A stretch of DNA of 16,270 bases from an uncultured Bacilli bacterium (lineage in GTDB: Bacteria > Bacillota_I > Bacilli_A > RF39 > UBA660), in assembly GCA_934096015.1 (NCBI GenBank), contig CAKOLD010000019.1, positions 1 through 16,270 on the forward strand. Direction: 5' to 3'. The notes under the pieces are model-generated. The model was not told the DNA's origin. It worked only from the letters and a program-made list of their open reading frames with translations, and made no database searches. This document shows positions 1 through 6,683 of this stretch, in pieces; the stretch's first letter is position 1, and each line of letters starts with the position of its first letter. Made by a program: the position numbers and the translations under genes.

Positions 1-48
1 GCCCTATACTAATTACCATTATACATTTTGCCCCCTCCCCCCTGTCAA
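1..48 (-). promoter_or_regulatory. Sigma-A-type promoter with interrupted G-tract spacer, reading out of the left edge
   Basis: On the minus strand a perfect -35 (TTGACA, 48-43) is followed by a 19-bp spacer beginning GGGGGGAGGGGG and a perfect -10 (TATAAT, 23-18). It is a second copy of the promoter at 14571-14612: both share CTTGACAGGGGGG, then AAATGTATAAT, then ATTAGTATAGGG just downstream of the -10. Predicted transcription starts near position 10-11 and leaves the window, so the controlled gene is not visible. By analogy with the copy at 14583-14612 it is probably another member of the surface-protein family; that is inference. The G tract here is broken by one A, which should make it less prone to slippage than the unbroken run in the other copy. 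Confidence 0.75.
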
Positions 49-51
49 GCA

Positions 52-79
52 CTAAAAAAAGCAAGTGTAAAACTTGCTA
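52..79 (-). terminator. Rho-independent terminator of the sigma-factor-like operon
   Basis: On the minus strand AGCAAGT, a short loop, and ACTTGCT form a 7-bp stem directly followed by seven T. The stop codon of the 238-residue gene lies inside the stem. It separates that operon from the G-tract promoter immediately downstream. Confidence 0.8.
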
Positions 80-793
80 TTTTGACTTAGTAATTTCCAT
101 TTCATTATTATAATATGACATAAAGGTATCTTTAGCAATCTCTAAAGATTTCTTATAAAGTTCTAAAACTTGTTCATATGATATTTTTAAAATGTCACAT
201 ATTTCTTTCAACGAATAATAATAATTATCAATAAAACCAAACCTAAGATTTATAAAATTATTAAGTAATTCATCACTACTACTTATACCTAATTTATTAA
301 TAACTTCTAATATAGATAAAACTTTTCTTGATAAATCCTTTTTAACTAAAGAAGAATAATAAATATAATCCTTCGGTTCAAGTATATTACTAATAGATTC
401 ATTTATAAAAGATGAAAATGAACTAGAACCATCATAATTTTCTATCGCATATATTAAAATATCTTCAGAATTTAAATCTATATTTCTTTTTCGCTTTATT
501 AAATTAGTTATAGATGAATATTTATCAATCAATTTTATCTCTAAATCCACAGCTCCATTTTTTGCTTTATTACACAAATACTTCATAACAAAATTATCTA
601 ATAAAAAACTTAGAGAGAGTGAAATATCTACATCAATATCATCCACTTGTAAATTCTGAAACTTATCTTTAGCAATAATATAAAAATCTTCATCTAAATA
701 AGAAATAAAATTTTTATATTTAATTCTTATATTATCCAAGCCCTCATTTAAAGCTTTTTTAATATCAATTTCCTTATCTTGTCTTTTTCTCAT
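77..793 (-). CDS. Degenerate sigma-70-like protein (second gene of the sigma pair)
   Basis: A 238-residue protein of no confidently recognised family. About residues 108-138 (LNSEDILIYAIENYD, then SFSSFINESI) resemble sigma region 2, where functional factors read roughly EDL...AI..FD...FSTYA. About residues 178-225 (INLRFGF...YSLKEICDILKIS) resemble region 4, a helix-turn-helix reading LRFGL...LEEI...L.VS. The second helix lacks the RERVRQIE signature of -35-recognising factors, so promoter recognition is doubtful. The start lies inside the last codons of the upstream sigma gene (about 20-bp overlap), implying translational coupling and probably a joint function. It has no membrane segment. 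It could be a divergent ECF-like sigma, a partner or inhibitor of the larger sigma factor, or a decayed duplicate. The sigma resemblance is by eye and moderate; the function is not known. Confidence 0.6.
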   Translation of the reverse strand: MRKRQDKEIDIKKALNEGLDNIRIKYKNFISYLDEDFYIIAKDKFQNLQVDDIDVDISLSLSFLLDNFVMKYLCNKAKNGAVDLEIKLIDKYSSITNLIKRKRNIDLNSEDILIYAIENYDGSSSFSSFINESISNILEPKDYIYYSSLVKKDLSRKVLSILEVINKLGISSSDELLNNFINLRFGFIDNYYYSLKEICDILKISYEQVLELYKKSLEIAKDTFMSYYNNEMEITKSK

Positions 794-2750
794 TAGTTAC
801 TTCCAATAAATTATCAGTTCTATCTATTTCTTCATCAATCATATTATTTAATTTATTTTTTAAAATCAAGATACCAGATTTACTTATCTCAATAACTTCT
901 TCTAAAGAAATTGAAAGAAAATCTGAAATGTTCTTACTTGAAAAACACTTTCCATCCACGTATCCTAATCTTAAAGAAACAATAATTGCAGTTTTTATAG
1001 GCATAGTCTTAGTAAGTTCAATAAACTCTGGCATTTCAAAAATCTCTAAAATTTTAGAATGATAAACATCAGAAATCACTTCAGTATTATTAACTAGATT
1101 TTCTTCATTGTTAACTGGATTATTATTAAGTGATTCATCTAATTTATTTTTGTTTTCTTGATTAATACATTTTAAAGATTTAGGTATCACAGTTCTAACC
1201 ACATAATAAAATACTTGAAAATCTTGTCTATCTAACTTGTTAGATAAGGGATTTTTCAAATCATTTCCATATCTTTTACATAAAAGTTGTTTATATTTAT
1301 CAGGTAAACTTTCTATTACTTGATCAATTTCTTGTTCAGTATAATCACTAAAGTATTCGTATAAATTATTTAATTTCTTTCTTATCATCATTATTCCTTC
1401 TTTCTTTTCTTCCTGAGTTTTTCTAATTGGTTTTGCAGGTTTTTTCACTAATCCAAAATTATTGTTATCATCAAACAATCCGCACAAGCTCTTAAACGTT
1501 CTATTGTGTCTCAGTTTTCTTTTTGCCCTTTCTTCTATTTGTCTAACTCTTTCTCTTGAAACTCCTAAAGAATCTCCTATTTCCTGAAGAGTTTGAACAT
1601 TGCCATCTAAAAAACCACATCGTTTAAAAATCACATTTTTTTCAATTTCATTCAGCAAATCACCGTTAAATAAAAACTCACTAATTTCACTATTAACCAT
1701 ATCATCTAATACATTTTCATAAGCGGTTTCATCTACTCCTATGAGATCTCCAATCTCATTGGCATCCCGTTCATCACTTGCACGTTTATTTAAACTTTGA
1801 TCTGCCGTTGGAATCGCTAAAATTCTCTTAATTGTAGCATCACTACAACCCAAAAAATTCTTTATTTCCAAATTTGTAGGATCTCTCTCATACTCATCTT
1901 TAAGTGTTTTATAAGCTCTGTAATATTTTATTTGTTTTTCTCGCAAATGTACAGGGATTCTAATACTGTATCCACTATTTACCATAGCTCTTTGAATTTT
2001 TTGTCTAATCCAAAAATAAGCATACGTTGTAAACGAAGTATTTTTTGCAAGATCAAAATTATCAATAGCATATATTAATCCAAAAACACCTTCACCAAAC
2101 AAATCTGTTACAGTAAAATCGTGAATTCGTCCCTTGTATCTAAAAGCACACTTTAAAACTAATCTTAAATTATGCTCTATTAATTTATCTTTAGCAGCTT
2201 TATCACCATCTTGAGACTTTTTAATAAGTTCTCTTGTTTCATTTATAGATAATACTTTATATTTTTTAATTTCTTGAAAAAATCTTTTATCTCCATCAAT
2301 TTTTAACAAATCTTTATCATCAATTTCATAATTATTTAAAATATTCAATTTATTTATATCACAATAAACATCTATTAAATCTTCCAATATAAAATTATCA
2401 TATTTATCATAAAAACTTCCAGAAATAATACTACTTTCATTCTCTTTAATTACCTCACAAATTACTGAAAATAATAATTTATTTTTATTTATTAAATCTT
2501 CTATATCAGAAATATTTAACTCTATATTGAGTAAGACAAATAAATCTCCTAACGCTAGTAATTTATTTAAAGAAGTATCAAATTTATTAAGGTAATTTAA
2601 TATAAAATTTTTAGATCCTAAAACTTTATATTTACCAAGCAAAAATTTTTTTATGCAATCTTTTTCTCCACCATTAATTTTTTCTATTAAAAAAAGATAG
2701 TCATCATTAGATAAATTTAAATTATTTTTTAATAACTCTTCTTTACCCAT
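774..2750 (-). CDS. Sigma-70-family RNA polymerase sigma factor with long N- and C-terminal extensions
   Basis: A 658-residue protein whose middle third is a clear sigma-70 core. Region 1.2/2 starts near residue 157; region 2 includes FGEGVFGLIYAIDNFD (218-233) and TTYAYFWIRQKIQRAM (241-256); region 3 follows from RIPVHLREK (264-272); region 4 is at about 365-415, with the helix-turn-helix LQEIGDSLGVSRERVRQIEE. Region 4.2 keeps the RERVRQIE residues that read the -35 in primary sigma factors. In region 2.4 the Gln that reads the -10 is kept (Q250), but the position of the usual Thr three residues later is Gln (Q253). Residues 1-155 are an unrecognised helical extension without typical region 1.1. 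Residues 465-635 contain two more region-4-like segments, LPDKYKQLLCKRYGNDLKNP (482-501) and IIVSLRLGYVDG...ISLEEVIEISKSG (589-625), both without the DNA-reading Arg cluster. Expressed from its own promoter with a strong GGGAGG ribosome site. It may be an alternative factor; primary-sigma status cannot be excluded. Confidence 0.85.
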   Translation of the reverse strand: MGKEELLKNNLNLSNDDYLFLIEKINGGEKDCIKKFLLGKYKVLGSKNFILNYLNKFDTSLNKLLALGDLFVLLNIELNISDIEDLINKNKLLFSVICEVIKENESSIISGSFYDKYDNFILEDLIDVYCDINKLNILNNYEIDDKDLLKIDGDKRFFQEIKKYKVLSINETRELIKKSQDGDKAAKDKLIEHNLRLVLKCAFRYKGRIHDFTVTDLFGEGVFGLIYAIDNFDLAKNTSFTTYAYFWIRQKIQRAMVNSGYSIRIPVHLREKQIKYYRAYKTLKDEYERDPTNLEIKNFLGCSDATIKRILAIPTADQSLNKRASDERDANEIGDLIGVDETAYENVLDDMVNSEISEFLFNGDLLNEIEKNVIFKRCGFLDGNVQTLQEIGDSLGVSRERVRQIEERAKRKLRHNRTFKSLCGLFDDNNNFGLVKKPAKPIRKTQEEKKEGIMMIRKKLNNLYEYFSDYTEQEIDQVIESLPDKYKQLLCKRYGNDLKNPLSNKLDRQDFQVFYYVVRTVIPKSLKCINQENKNKLDESLNNNPVNNEENLVNNTEVISDVYHSKILEIFEMPEFIELTKTMPIKTAIIVSLRLGYVDGKCFSSKNISDFLSISLEEVIEISKSGILILKNKLNNMIDEEIDRTDNLLEVTNEKKTR

Positions 2751-2774
2751 AATGACTACCTCCCTGTAGTTAAA

Positions 2775-2803
2775 ATTATAACTAATAAGAAAGTAATTTT
2801 CAA
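2775..2803 (-). promoter_or_regulatory. Promoter of the sigma-factor operon
   Basis: Minus-strand TTGAAA (2803-2798), a 17-bp spacer and TATAAT (2780-2775). Predicted start is near 2768, about 18 nt before the start codon, with GGGAGG as ribosome site. It lies in the 60-bp gap after dut; no convincing terminator precedes it, so readthrough from nrdD-nrdG-dut is also possible. Confidence 0.7.
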
Positions 2804-2810
2804 TAAAAAT

Positions 2811-3254
2811 TTATTTAGTTCCTGTTGAGCCAAACCCTTTACTACCTCTTACAGTATCTTCATCTATCTTATCAACAACTTTAAAATCAACTTTAAGATA
2901 TGGTGCTATGACCATTTGAGCTATTCTTTCTTTTACATCAATTTCTTGAATTTCTGTAGAATGATTATATAAAGCAACCATTACTTCACCCCTATAATCA
3001 GCATCAACTACACCAACTTTGTTAGCAGGAGCTAACCCTTTTTTAGTAGCAAGACCGCTTCTAGCATATATAAATCCTCCATACCCTTTTGGAATAGCCA
3101 TCTTAATACCTGTAGGAATCAATTTAGTTTCATTAGGATTTAAAACTATTTTTTCTGAAATAGCTGCATACAAATCCATTCCCGCTGCATCATCTGTTCC
3201 ATAAGTAGGAACTACAGCATTCTCTCTCATTTTTTCTATTTTTAACTCTGACAT
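2811..3254 (-). CDS. dut: dUTP diphosphatase (trimeric dUTPase)
   Basis: Hydrolyses dUTP to dUMP and pyrophosphate in the cytoplasm, keeping uracil out of DNA and supplying the dTMP precursor. At 147 residues it has the usual length for the homotrimeric family, and all five motifs are present: AAGMDLYA (motif 1), RSGLATKKGL (2), GVVDADYRGEVMVALYN (3, with the catalytic Asp), RIAQMVI (4) and the glycine-rich RGSKGFGSTG C-terminus (5). The start is supported by AAGGAG about 7 nt upstream and overlaps the end of nrdG by 13 bp. It is the last gene of nrdD-nrdG-dut, which links dNTP production with dUTP removal. Confidence 0.96.
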   Translation of the reverse strand: MSELKIEKMRENAVVPTYGTDDAAGMDLYAAISEKIVLNPNETKLIPTGIKMAIPKGYGGFIYARSGLATKKGLAPANKVGVVDADYRGEVMVALYNHSTEIQEIDVKERIAQMVIAPYLKVDFKVVDKIDEDTVRGSKGFGSTGTK

Positions 3255-3757
3255 ACTTCTTCTCCTTCTTCATATAAACATACTTTTTTTGCTTTTAATG
3301 ATTTTTTTACATCAATAACCCTTTGATTCTCTGAACCACGCCATTTTAACATAGGGTTGTATAGTTCATCTTTATAAACTCCATCAATCAAAACATCAAT
3401 ATATTTTAAAACTTCTTGATTTTCTAAACCTTTGTCAAAAAGAAAACCAGTCCACACCCATATATTTTTTTTAGGATATCTTTCTTTAAAAGCCTTTGCA
3501 AGCATCATTGTTCCATCAATATTATTAGGATGCATAGGTTCACCACCAAGAATAGATAAACCTGCAATATATTCATGATCCGCTAAGCTCAAAATTTTTT
3601 GAATAATCTTCTCTGTAAATTCTAAACCCCCATTAAAATCATGAGTTTCTGGATTAAAACAATTTTTACAATTAAATGTACACCCTTGCATAAATATAGA
3701 AACTCTAACTCCTGGTCCATTAGAAATATCCATTTTTCTAATTTTATTATATCTCAT
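3242..3757 (-). CDS. nrdG: Anaerobic ribonucleotide reductase activating protein (radical SAM)
   Basis: Uses S-adenosylmethionine and a [4Fe-4S] cluster to generate the glycyl radical on NrdD. The radical SAM motif is GCTFNCKNC (CxxxCxxC), preceded by the family hallmark NKIRKMDISNGPGVRVS; SILGGEPM is the GGE motif that helps bind SAM. The reading frame is open from 3784, but the start at 3757 is preferred: it follows the nrdD stop directly, has AGAGGAA 4 nt upstream (embedded in the last nrdD codons), and gives the normal MRYNKIRKMDI N-terminus and 171 residues. It overlaps dut by 13 bp at its 3' end. Tight coupling with nrdD is usual for activase/reductase pairs. Confidence 0.95.
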   Translation of the reverse strand: MRYNKIRKMDISNGPGVRVSIFMQGCTFNCKNCFNPETHDFNGGLEFTEKIIQKILSLADHEYIAGLSILGGEPMHPNNIDGTMMLAKAFKERYPKKNIWVWTGFLFDKGLENQEVLKYIDVLIDGVYKDELYNPMLKWRGSENQRVIDVKKSLKAKKVCLYEEGEEVCQS

Positions 3758-3758
3758 A

Positions 3759-5918
3759 CTATTCCTCTGCATCTTTATTATCAAGATGAATTACTCTCTC
3801 TTTTATTTCTTGAGTTCTACCTTTATTCCAAAAATTCGTTCCAATATAACCACAAGTTCTACGTGCAACATTTAATTTATCATGGTCTCTATTACCACAA
3901 TTAGGGCAATACCATTCAAGATTATCATCAATTAAAATTTCTCCCTCATAACCACATTCTTGACAATAATCGCTTTTTGTATTAAGTTCAGCATACATAA
4001 TATTATCATATATAAATTGAATAACTTCCATAACTGCATCTAAATTATTTGTTAAATTAGGCGTTTCAACATAAGAAATTGCCCCACCTGGAGATAACTT
4101 TTGAAATTCACTTTCTAATTTAAGCTTAGTAAAAGCATCAATTTCTTCAAATACCGGCACATGATAAGAATTTGTAATATAATCTCTGTCGGTAATTCCT
4201 TTTATAACTCCAAATCTATCTCTTAAACATTTAGCAAACTTATATGTAGTTGATTCAATTGGGGTTCCATAAACACTATAATCTATTTTTTCTATTTCTT
4301 TCCACTCATTACACTTATCATTTAGCTTTTGCATAACTCTTAATCCAAATTCTTTACCAATACCATTGTCAGTATGACTATGTCCCGTCATATACTTAAC
4401 ACATTCATACAATCCAGCATATCCAAGAGAAAGAGTTGAATATCCATTATGTAATAAATCATGAATACTTTCACCCTTATCTAGCCTTGCTAAAGCTCCA
4501 TGTTGCCACAAAATAGGCGCAACATCACTTGTGACTCTGCTTAATCTCTTATGTCTAATTTGCAATGCTCTATGACATAATTCCAATCTTTCATCTAATA
4601 TCTTAAAGAAATCATCCATATCTTTATCACTACTTAAAGCAGCATCCACTAAATTAATTGTTACAACGCCTTGATTAAATCTACCATAATACTTAGGTTT
4701 ACCATCTTCCGTAACATAAGGAGTTAAAAATGAACGGCATCCCATACAAGGATAACATTGACCATTACCATTTTTATCAATCTTTAATTCTTTCATTATT
4801 TTTTCACTTATATAATCAGGAACTAATCTCTTAGCAGTACATTTTGCTGCCAATTCTGTTAAGTAATAATATTTACTTCCTGGTTTTATATTATCTTCTT
4901 CTAAAACATAAAGTAATTTAGGAAACGCTGGAGTTATATATTGACCCATTTCATTTTTCATTCCCTCTATTCTCTGTTTTAAAACTTCTTCAATTATTAA
5001 AGCAAGTTCGTCTTTGTATTCATCAGTTTCTCCTAAATACATACATACGCTCAAAAAAGGAGCTTGACCATTCGTTGTAGTCATAGAATTTATTTGATAT
5101 TGGAAAGTTTGAACCCCATCAACAATCTCTTTAAGTAAATCTTCTTTAGCAAATTGTTCTTGTTGAGCTTTAGTTAATTTACGTTTCTTATACTTTTCTT
5201 CATAATATTTTTGACTACTTCTAACAAAAGGTGCTAAATGAGTTAAAGTTACTGTACATCCTCCATATTGGCTTGAATTTACAGCAGTAATTAATTGAGT
5301 TGCAATAGTCATAGCTGTCAAAAATCTATGAGGTTTTTCAATCATAACTCCATTTATATTTGTTCCATTTTGTAACATATCATCTAAATTAATTAAATCA
5401 CAATTATGCAAAGCATTTTGTGCAAAATAATCAGCATCATGAAAATGAATTATTCCCTCATCATGAGCAGTCACTATATCTTCTGGAAGTAAAAATCTTC
5501 TTGTAATATCAGTACTAGTAATACCAGCAAGATAATCTCTTTGAGTAGTTACAATTTTGGCATTTTTATTAGAATTTTCAGTATTCCAATACTCACTTTC
5601 ACCATCAATCAATTCTTTAATAGCTAAATCAGTTGTGTTGCTTTTTCTAACAAGTTCTCTTGTATAACGATAAGTTATATATTTTTTAGCAAGAGCATAT
5701 TTCCCAATAGCCATTAATTTCATTTCAATAATATCTTGAATGTCTTCCACTAATATTCTTTTTTTACCTAATTTTTCAATATATTTTATTATATTTCTTA
5801 TTTGAACACTACTAGCTTGTTCTTCTTCATCAACTTCTTTATTTGCTTTTTCTATAGCAATTTCAATTTTTTCTGGACAATATTCTACCATATGTCCGTC
5901 TCTTTTAATTACTTTCAT
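3759..5918 (-). CDS. nrdD: Anaerobic (class III) ribonucleoside-triphosphate reductase
   Basis: Reduces ribonucleoside triphosphates to dNTPs using an oxygen-sensitive glycyl radical. Residues 1-90 (MKVIKRDGHMVEYCPEKIEI...) form the ATP-cone allosteric domain; the central barrel carries HNCDLINLDDML and CYPCMGCRSF; near the C-terminus CQECGYEG...CPNCGNRD gives the structural CxxC/CxxC zinc site, and RRTCGYIG carries the radical glycine (about G690). At 719 residues it is full length. GGGAGG lies 11 nt before the start, a somewhat long spacing. First gene of nrdD-nrdG-dut. The upstream gap holds a TATAAT with no good -35 and a dyad at the class II activator position, pointing to control by the divergent Crp/Fnr-type regulator. 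Possession of this enzyme supports an anaerobic lifestyle. Confidence 0.97.
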   Translation of the reverse strand: MKVIKRDGHMVEYCPEKIEIAIEKANKEVDEEEQASSVQIRNIIKYIEKLGKKRILVEDIQDIIEMKLMAIGKYALAKKYITYRYTRELVRKSNTTDLAIKELIDGESEYWNTENSNKNAKIVTTQRDYLAGITSTDITRRFLLPEDIVTAHDEGIIHFHDADYFAQNALHNCDLINLDDMLQNGTNINGVMIEKPHRFLTAMTIATQLITAVNSSQYGGCTVTLTHLAPFVRSSQKYYEEKYKKRKLTKAQQEQFAKEDLLKEIVDGVQTFQYQINSMTTTNGQAPFLSVCMYLGETDEYKDELALIIEEVLKQRIEGMKNEMGQYITPAFPKLLYVLEEDNIKPGSKYYYLTELAAKCTAKRLVPDYISEKIMKELKIDKNGNGQCYPCMGCRSFLTPYVTEDGKPKYYGRFNQGVVTINLVDAALSSDKDMDDFFKILDERLELCHRALQIRHKRLSRVTSDVAPILWQHGALARLDKGESIHDLLHNGYSTLSLGYAGLYECVKYMTGHSHTDNGIGKEFGLRVMQKLNDKCNEWKEIEKIDYSVYGTPIESTTYKFAKCLRDRFGVIKGITDRDYITNSYHVPVFEEIDAFTKLKLESEFQKLSPGGAISYVETPNLTNNLDAVMEVIQFIYDNIMYAELNTKSDYCQECGYEGEILIDDNLEWYCPNCGNRDHDKLNVARRTCGYIGTNFWNKGRTQEIKERVIHLDNKDAEE

Positions 5919-5947
5919 ACTACTTTTATCCTCCCTACGATAAATTA

Positions 5948-5953
5948 ATTATA
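5948..5953 (-). promoter_or_regulatory. -10 element of the nrdD operon promoter
   Basis: Perfect TATAAT on the minus strand, giving a predicted start near 5941. No TTGACA-like hexamer is found 16-18 bp upstream (the sequence there is CAATAA or similar), so the promoter probably depends on an activator bound at the adjacent dyad. Confidence 0.65.
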
Positions 5954-5975
5954 CCTCAGGATTGATTTTATTATT

Positions 5976-5989
5976 GTTGCATTTGCAAC
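5976..5989. promoter_or_regulatory. Perfect dyad GTTGC-N4-GCAAC, likely Crp/Fnr-type operator
   Basis: The plus strand reads GTTGCATTTGCAAC, a perfect inverted repeat with a 4-bp centre and the size and symmetry of Crp/Fnr-family sites. Its centre is 41.5 bp upstream of the predicted nrdD start, the canonical class II activation position. It also contains the TTGCAA that serves as predicted -35 of the divergent regulator gene, so binding should repress that gene. The binding protein is inferred from the divergent arrangement. Confidence 0.65.
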
Positions 5990-6011
5990 TATTAAAAAAA
6001 AATGTTAAAAT
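5983..6011 (+). promoter_or_regulatory. Predicted promoter of the Crp/Fnr-family regulator gene
   Basis: TTGCAA (5983-5988), 17-bp spacer, TAAAAT (6006-6011); predicted start near 6018. The -35 lies inside the operator dyad, suggesting negative autoregulation. Transcription from here would begin downstream of the ATG at 6002, which supports the internal start at 6029. Confidence 0.5.
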
Positions 6012-6028
6012 TTATTTTAGTGATAATT

Positions 6029-6655
6029 ATGAATGAATTATTTTTTAATATTAATGAAAAAAATACTAAAAAAATCCTTCAAACATTAGAAGGAAATACC
6101 GTGATTTATAAAAAAAATATTTCTATATTAGACAACAATAAACAAGATAATTTAATAGGTATTGTAGTTGACGGTTATTTACAAATTTCCAAATTAGATT
6201 ATAATGGAAATCAAACAATAATTGATGATCTTTATCCAGGAAGTATTTTTGGAACCATTATTTCCGGAATAAATACTAACGAATACGAAATTGTAACTAA
6301 AGAAGATTCTAAAATTATTTTAATTGATTTTAAAAGCATTTTAAATAACCAAGAACTAAGTCAAAACTACAATCAATTTTTAAAAAATCTTTTAGAAATT
6401 CTATCTAGTAAAATATCCAATAACAACGAAAGAATAGAAATTCTTACTAACAAAACAACAAGAGATAAACTTTTAAGCTACTTTACAACACTATCTAAAA
6501 AAAATAATTCCAAAACTATATATTTACCATTTAATTACACTGATTTAGCAGGTTATTTATCAGTAGATAGATCAGCAATGATGCGAGAAATTAAGAATTT
6601 AAAAGAAGATGGTATAATCGAATCAAACAACAAAAAAATCAAATTGAAATACTAA
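6029..6655 (+). CDS. Crp/Fnr-family transcriptional regulator without cysteines
   Basis: A cAMP-receptor-like protein of about 208 residues. The N-terminal cyclic-nucleotide-binding-type beta-roll is seen in GIVVDGYLQISKLDYNG and LYPGSIFG; a long dimerisation helix follows around SQNYNQFLKNLLEIL; the C-terminal winged helix-turn-helix is LPFNYTDLAGYLSVDR then SAMMREIKNLKEDGII. The protein has no cysteine, so it cannot bind an Fe-S cluster as true Fnr does; its signal is unknown (small ligand, haem or none). The frame opens at 6002, but that ATG has no ribosome site and lies upstream of the predicted transcription start, whereas 6029 gives MNELFFNINEKN, a normal family N-terminus. It is divergent from nrdD with an operator-like dyad between them, so the probable targets are nrdD-nrdG-dut (activation) and its own gene. 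Confidence 0.85.
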   Translation: MNELFFNINEKNTKKILQTLEGNTVIYKKNISILDNNKQDNLIGIVVDGYLQISKLDYNGNQTIIDDLYPGSIFGTIISGINTNEYEIVTKEDSKIILIDFKSILNNQELSQNYNQFLKNLLEILSSKISNNNERIEILTNKTTRDKLLSYFTTLSKKNNSKTIYLPFNYTDLAGYLSVDRSAMMREIKNLKEDGIIESNNKKIKLKY

Positions 6656-6656
6656 A

Positions 6657-6680
6657 AAACTACACATTTCTGTGTAGTTT
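6657..6680 (-). terminator. Terminator between obg and the Crp/Fnr gene (possibly bidirectional)
   Basis: A perfect 10-bp stem: AAACTACACA, 4-nt loop, TGTGTAGTTT. On the minus strand it is followed by a T-rich run and ends the obg operon just past its stop codon. On the plus strand only three T close the stem, so termination of the convergent regulator gene would be weaker. Confidence 0.85.
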
Positions 6681-6683
6681 CAG

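Noticed and set aside
2804..2830. Possible terminator after dut
   Set aside because: AATAAATTTTTATT could pair only with a 2-nt loop; no workable hairpin plus T run is present.
3019..3204. Plus-strand open frame of 61 codons inside dut
   Set aside because: Antisense shadow of a strongly conserved gene, without ribosome site or recognisable sequence.
3641..3904. Plus-strand open frame of 87 codons across nrdD/nrdG
   Set aside because: Antisense to two well-supported genes; its composition reflects the complement of coding DNA.
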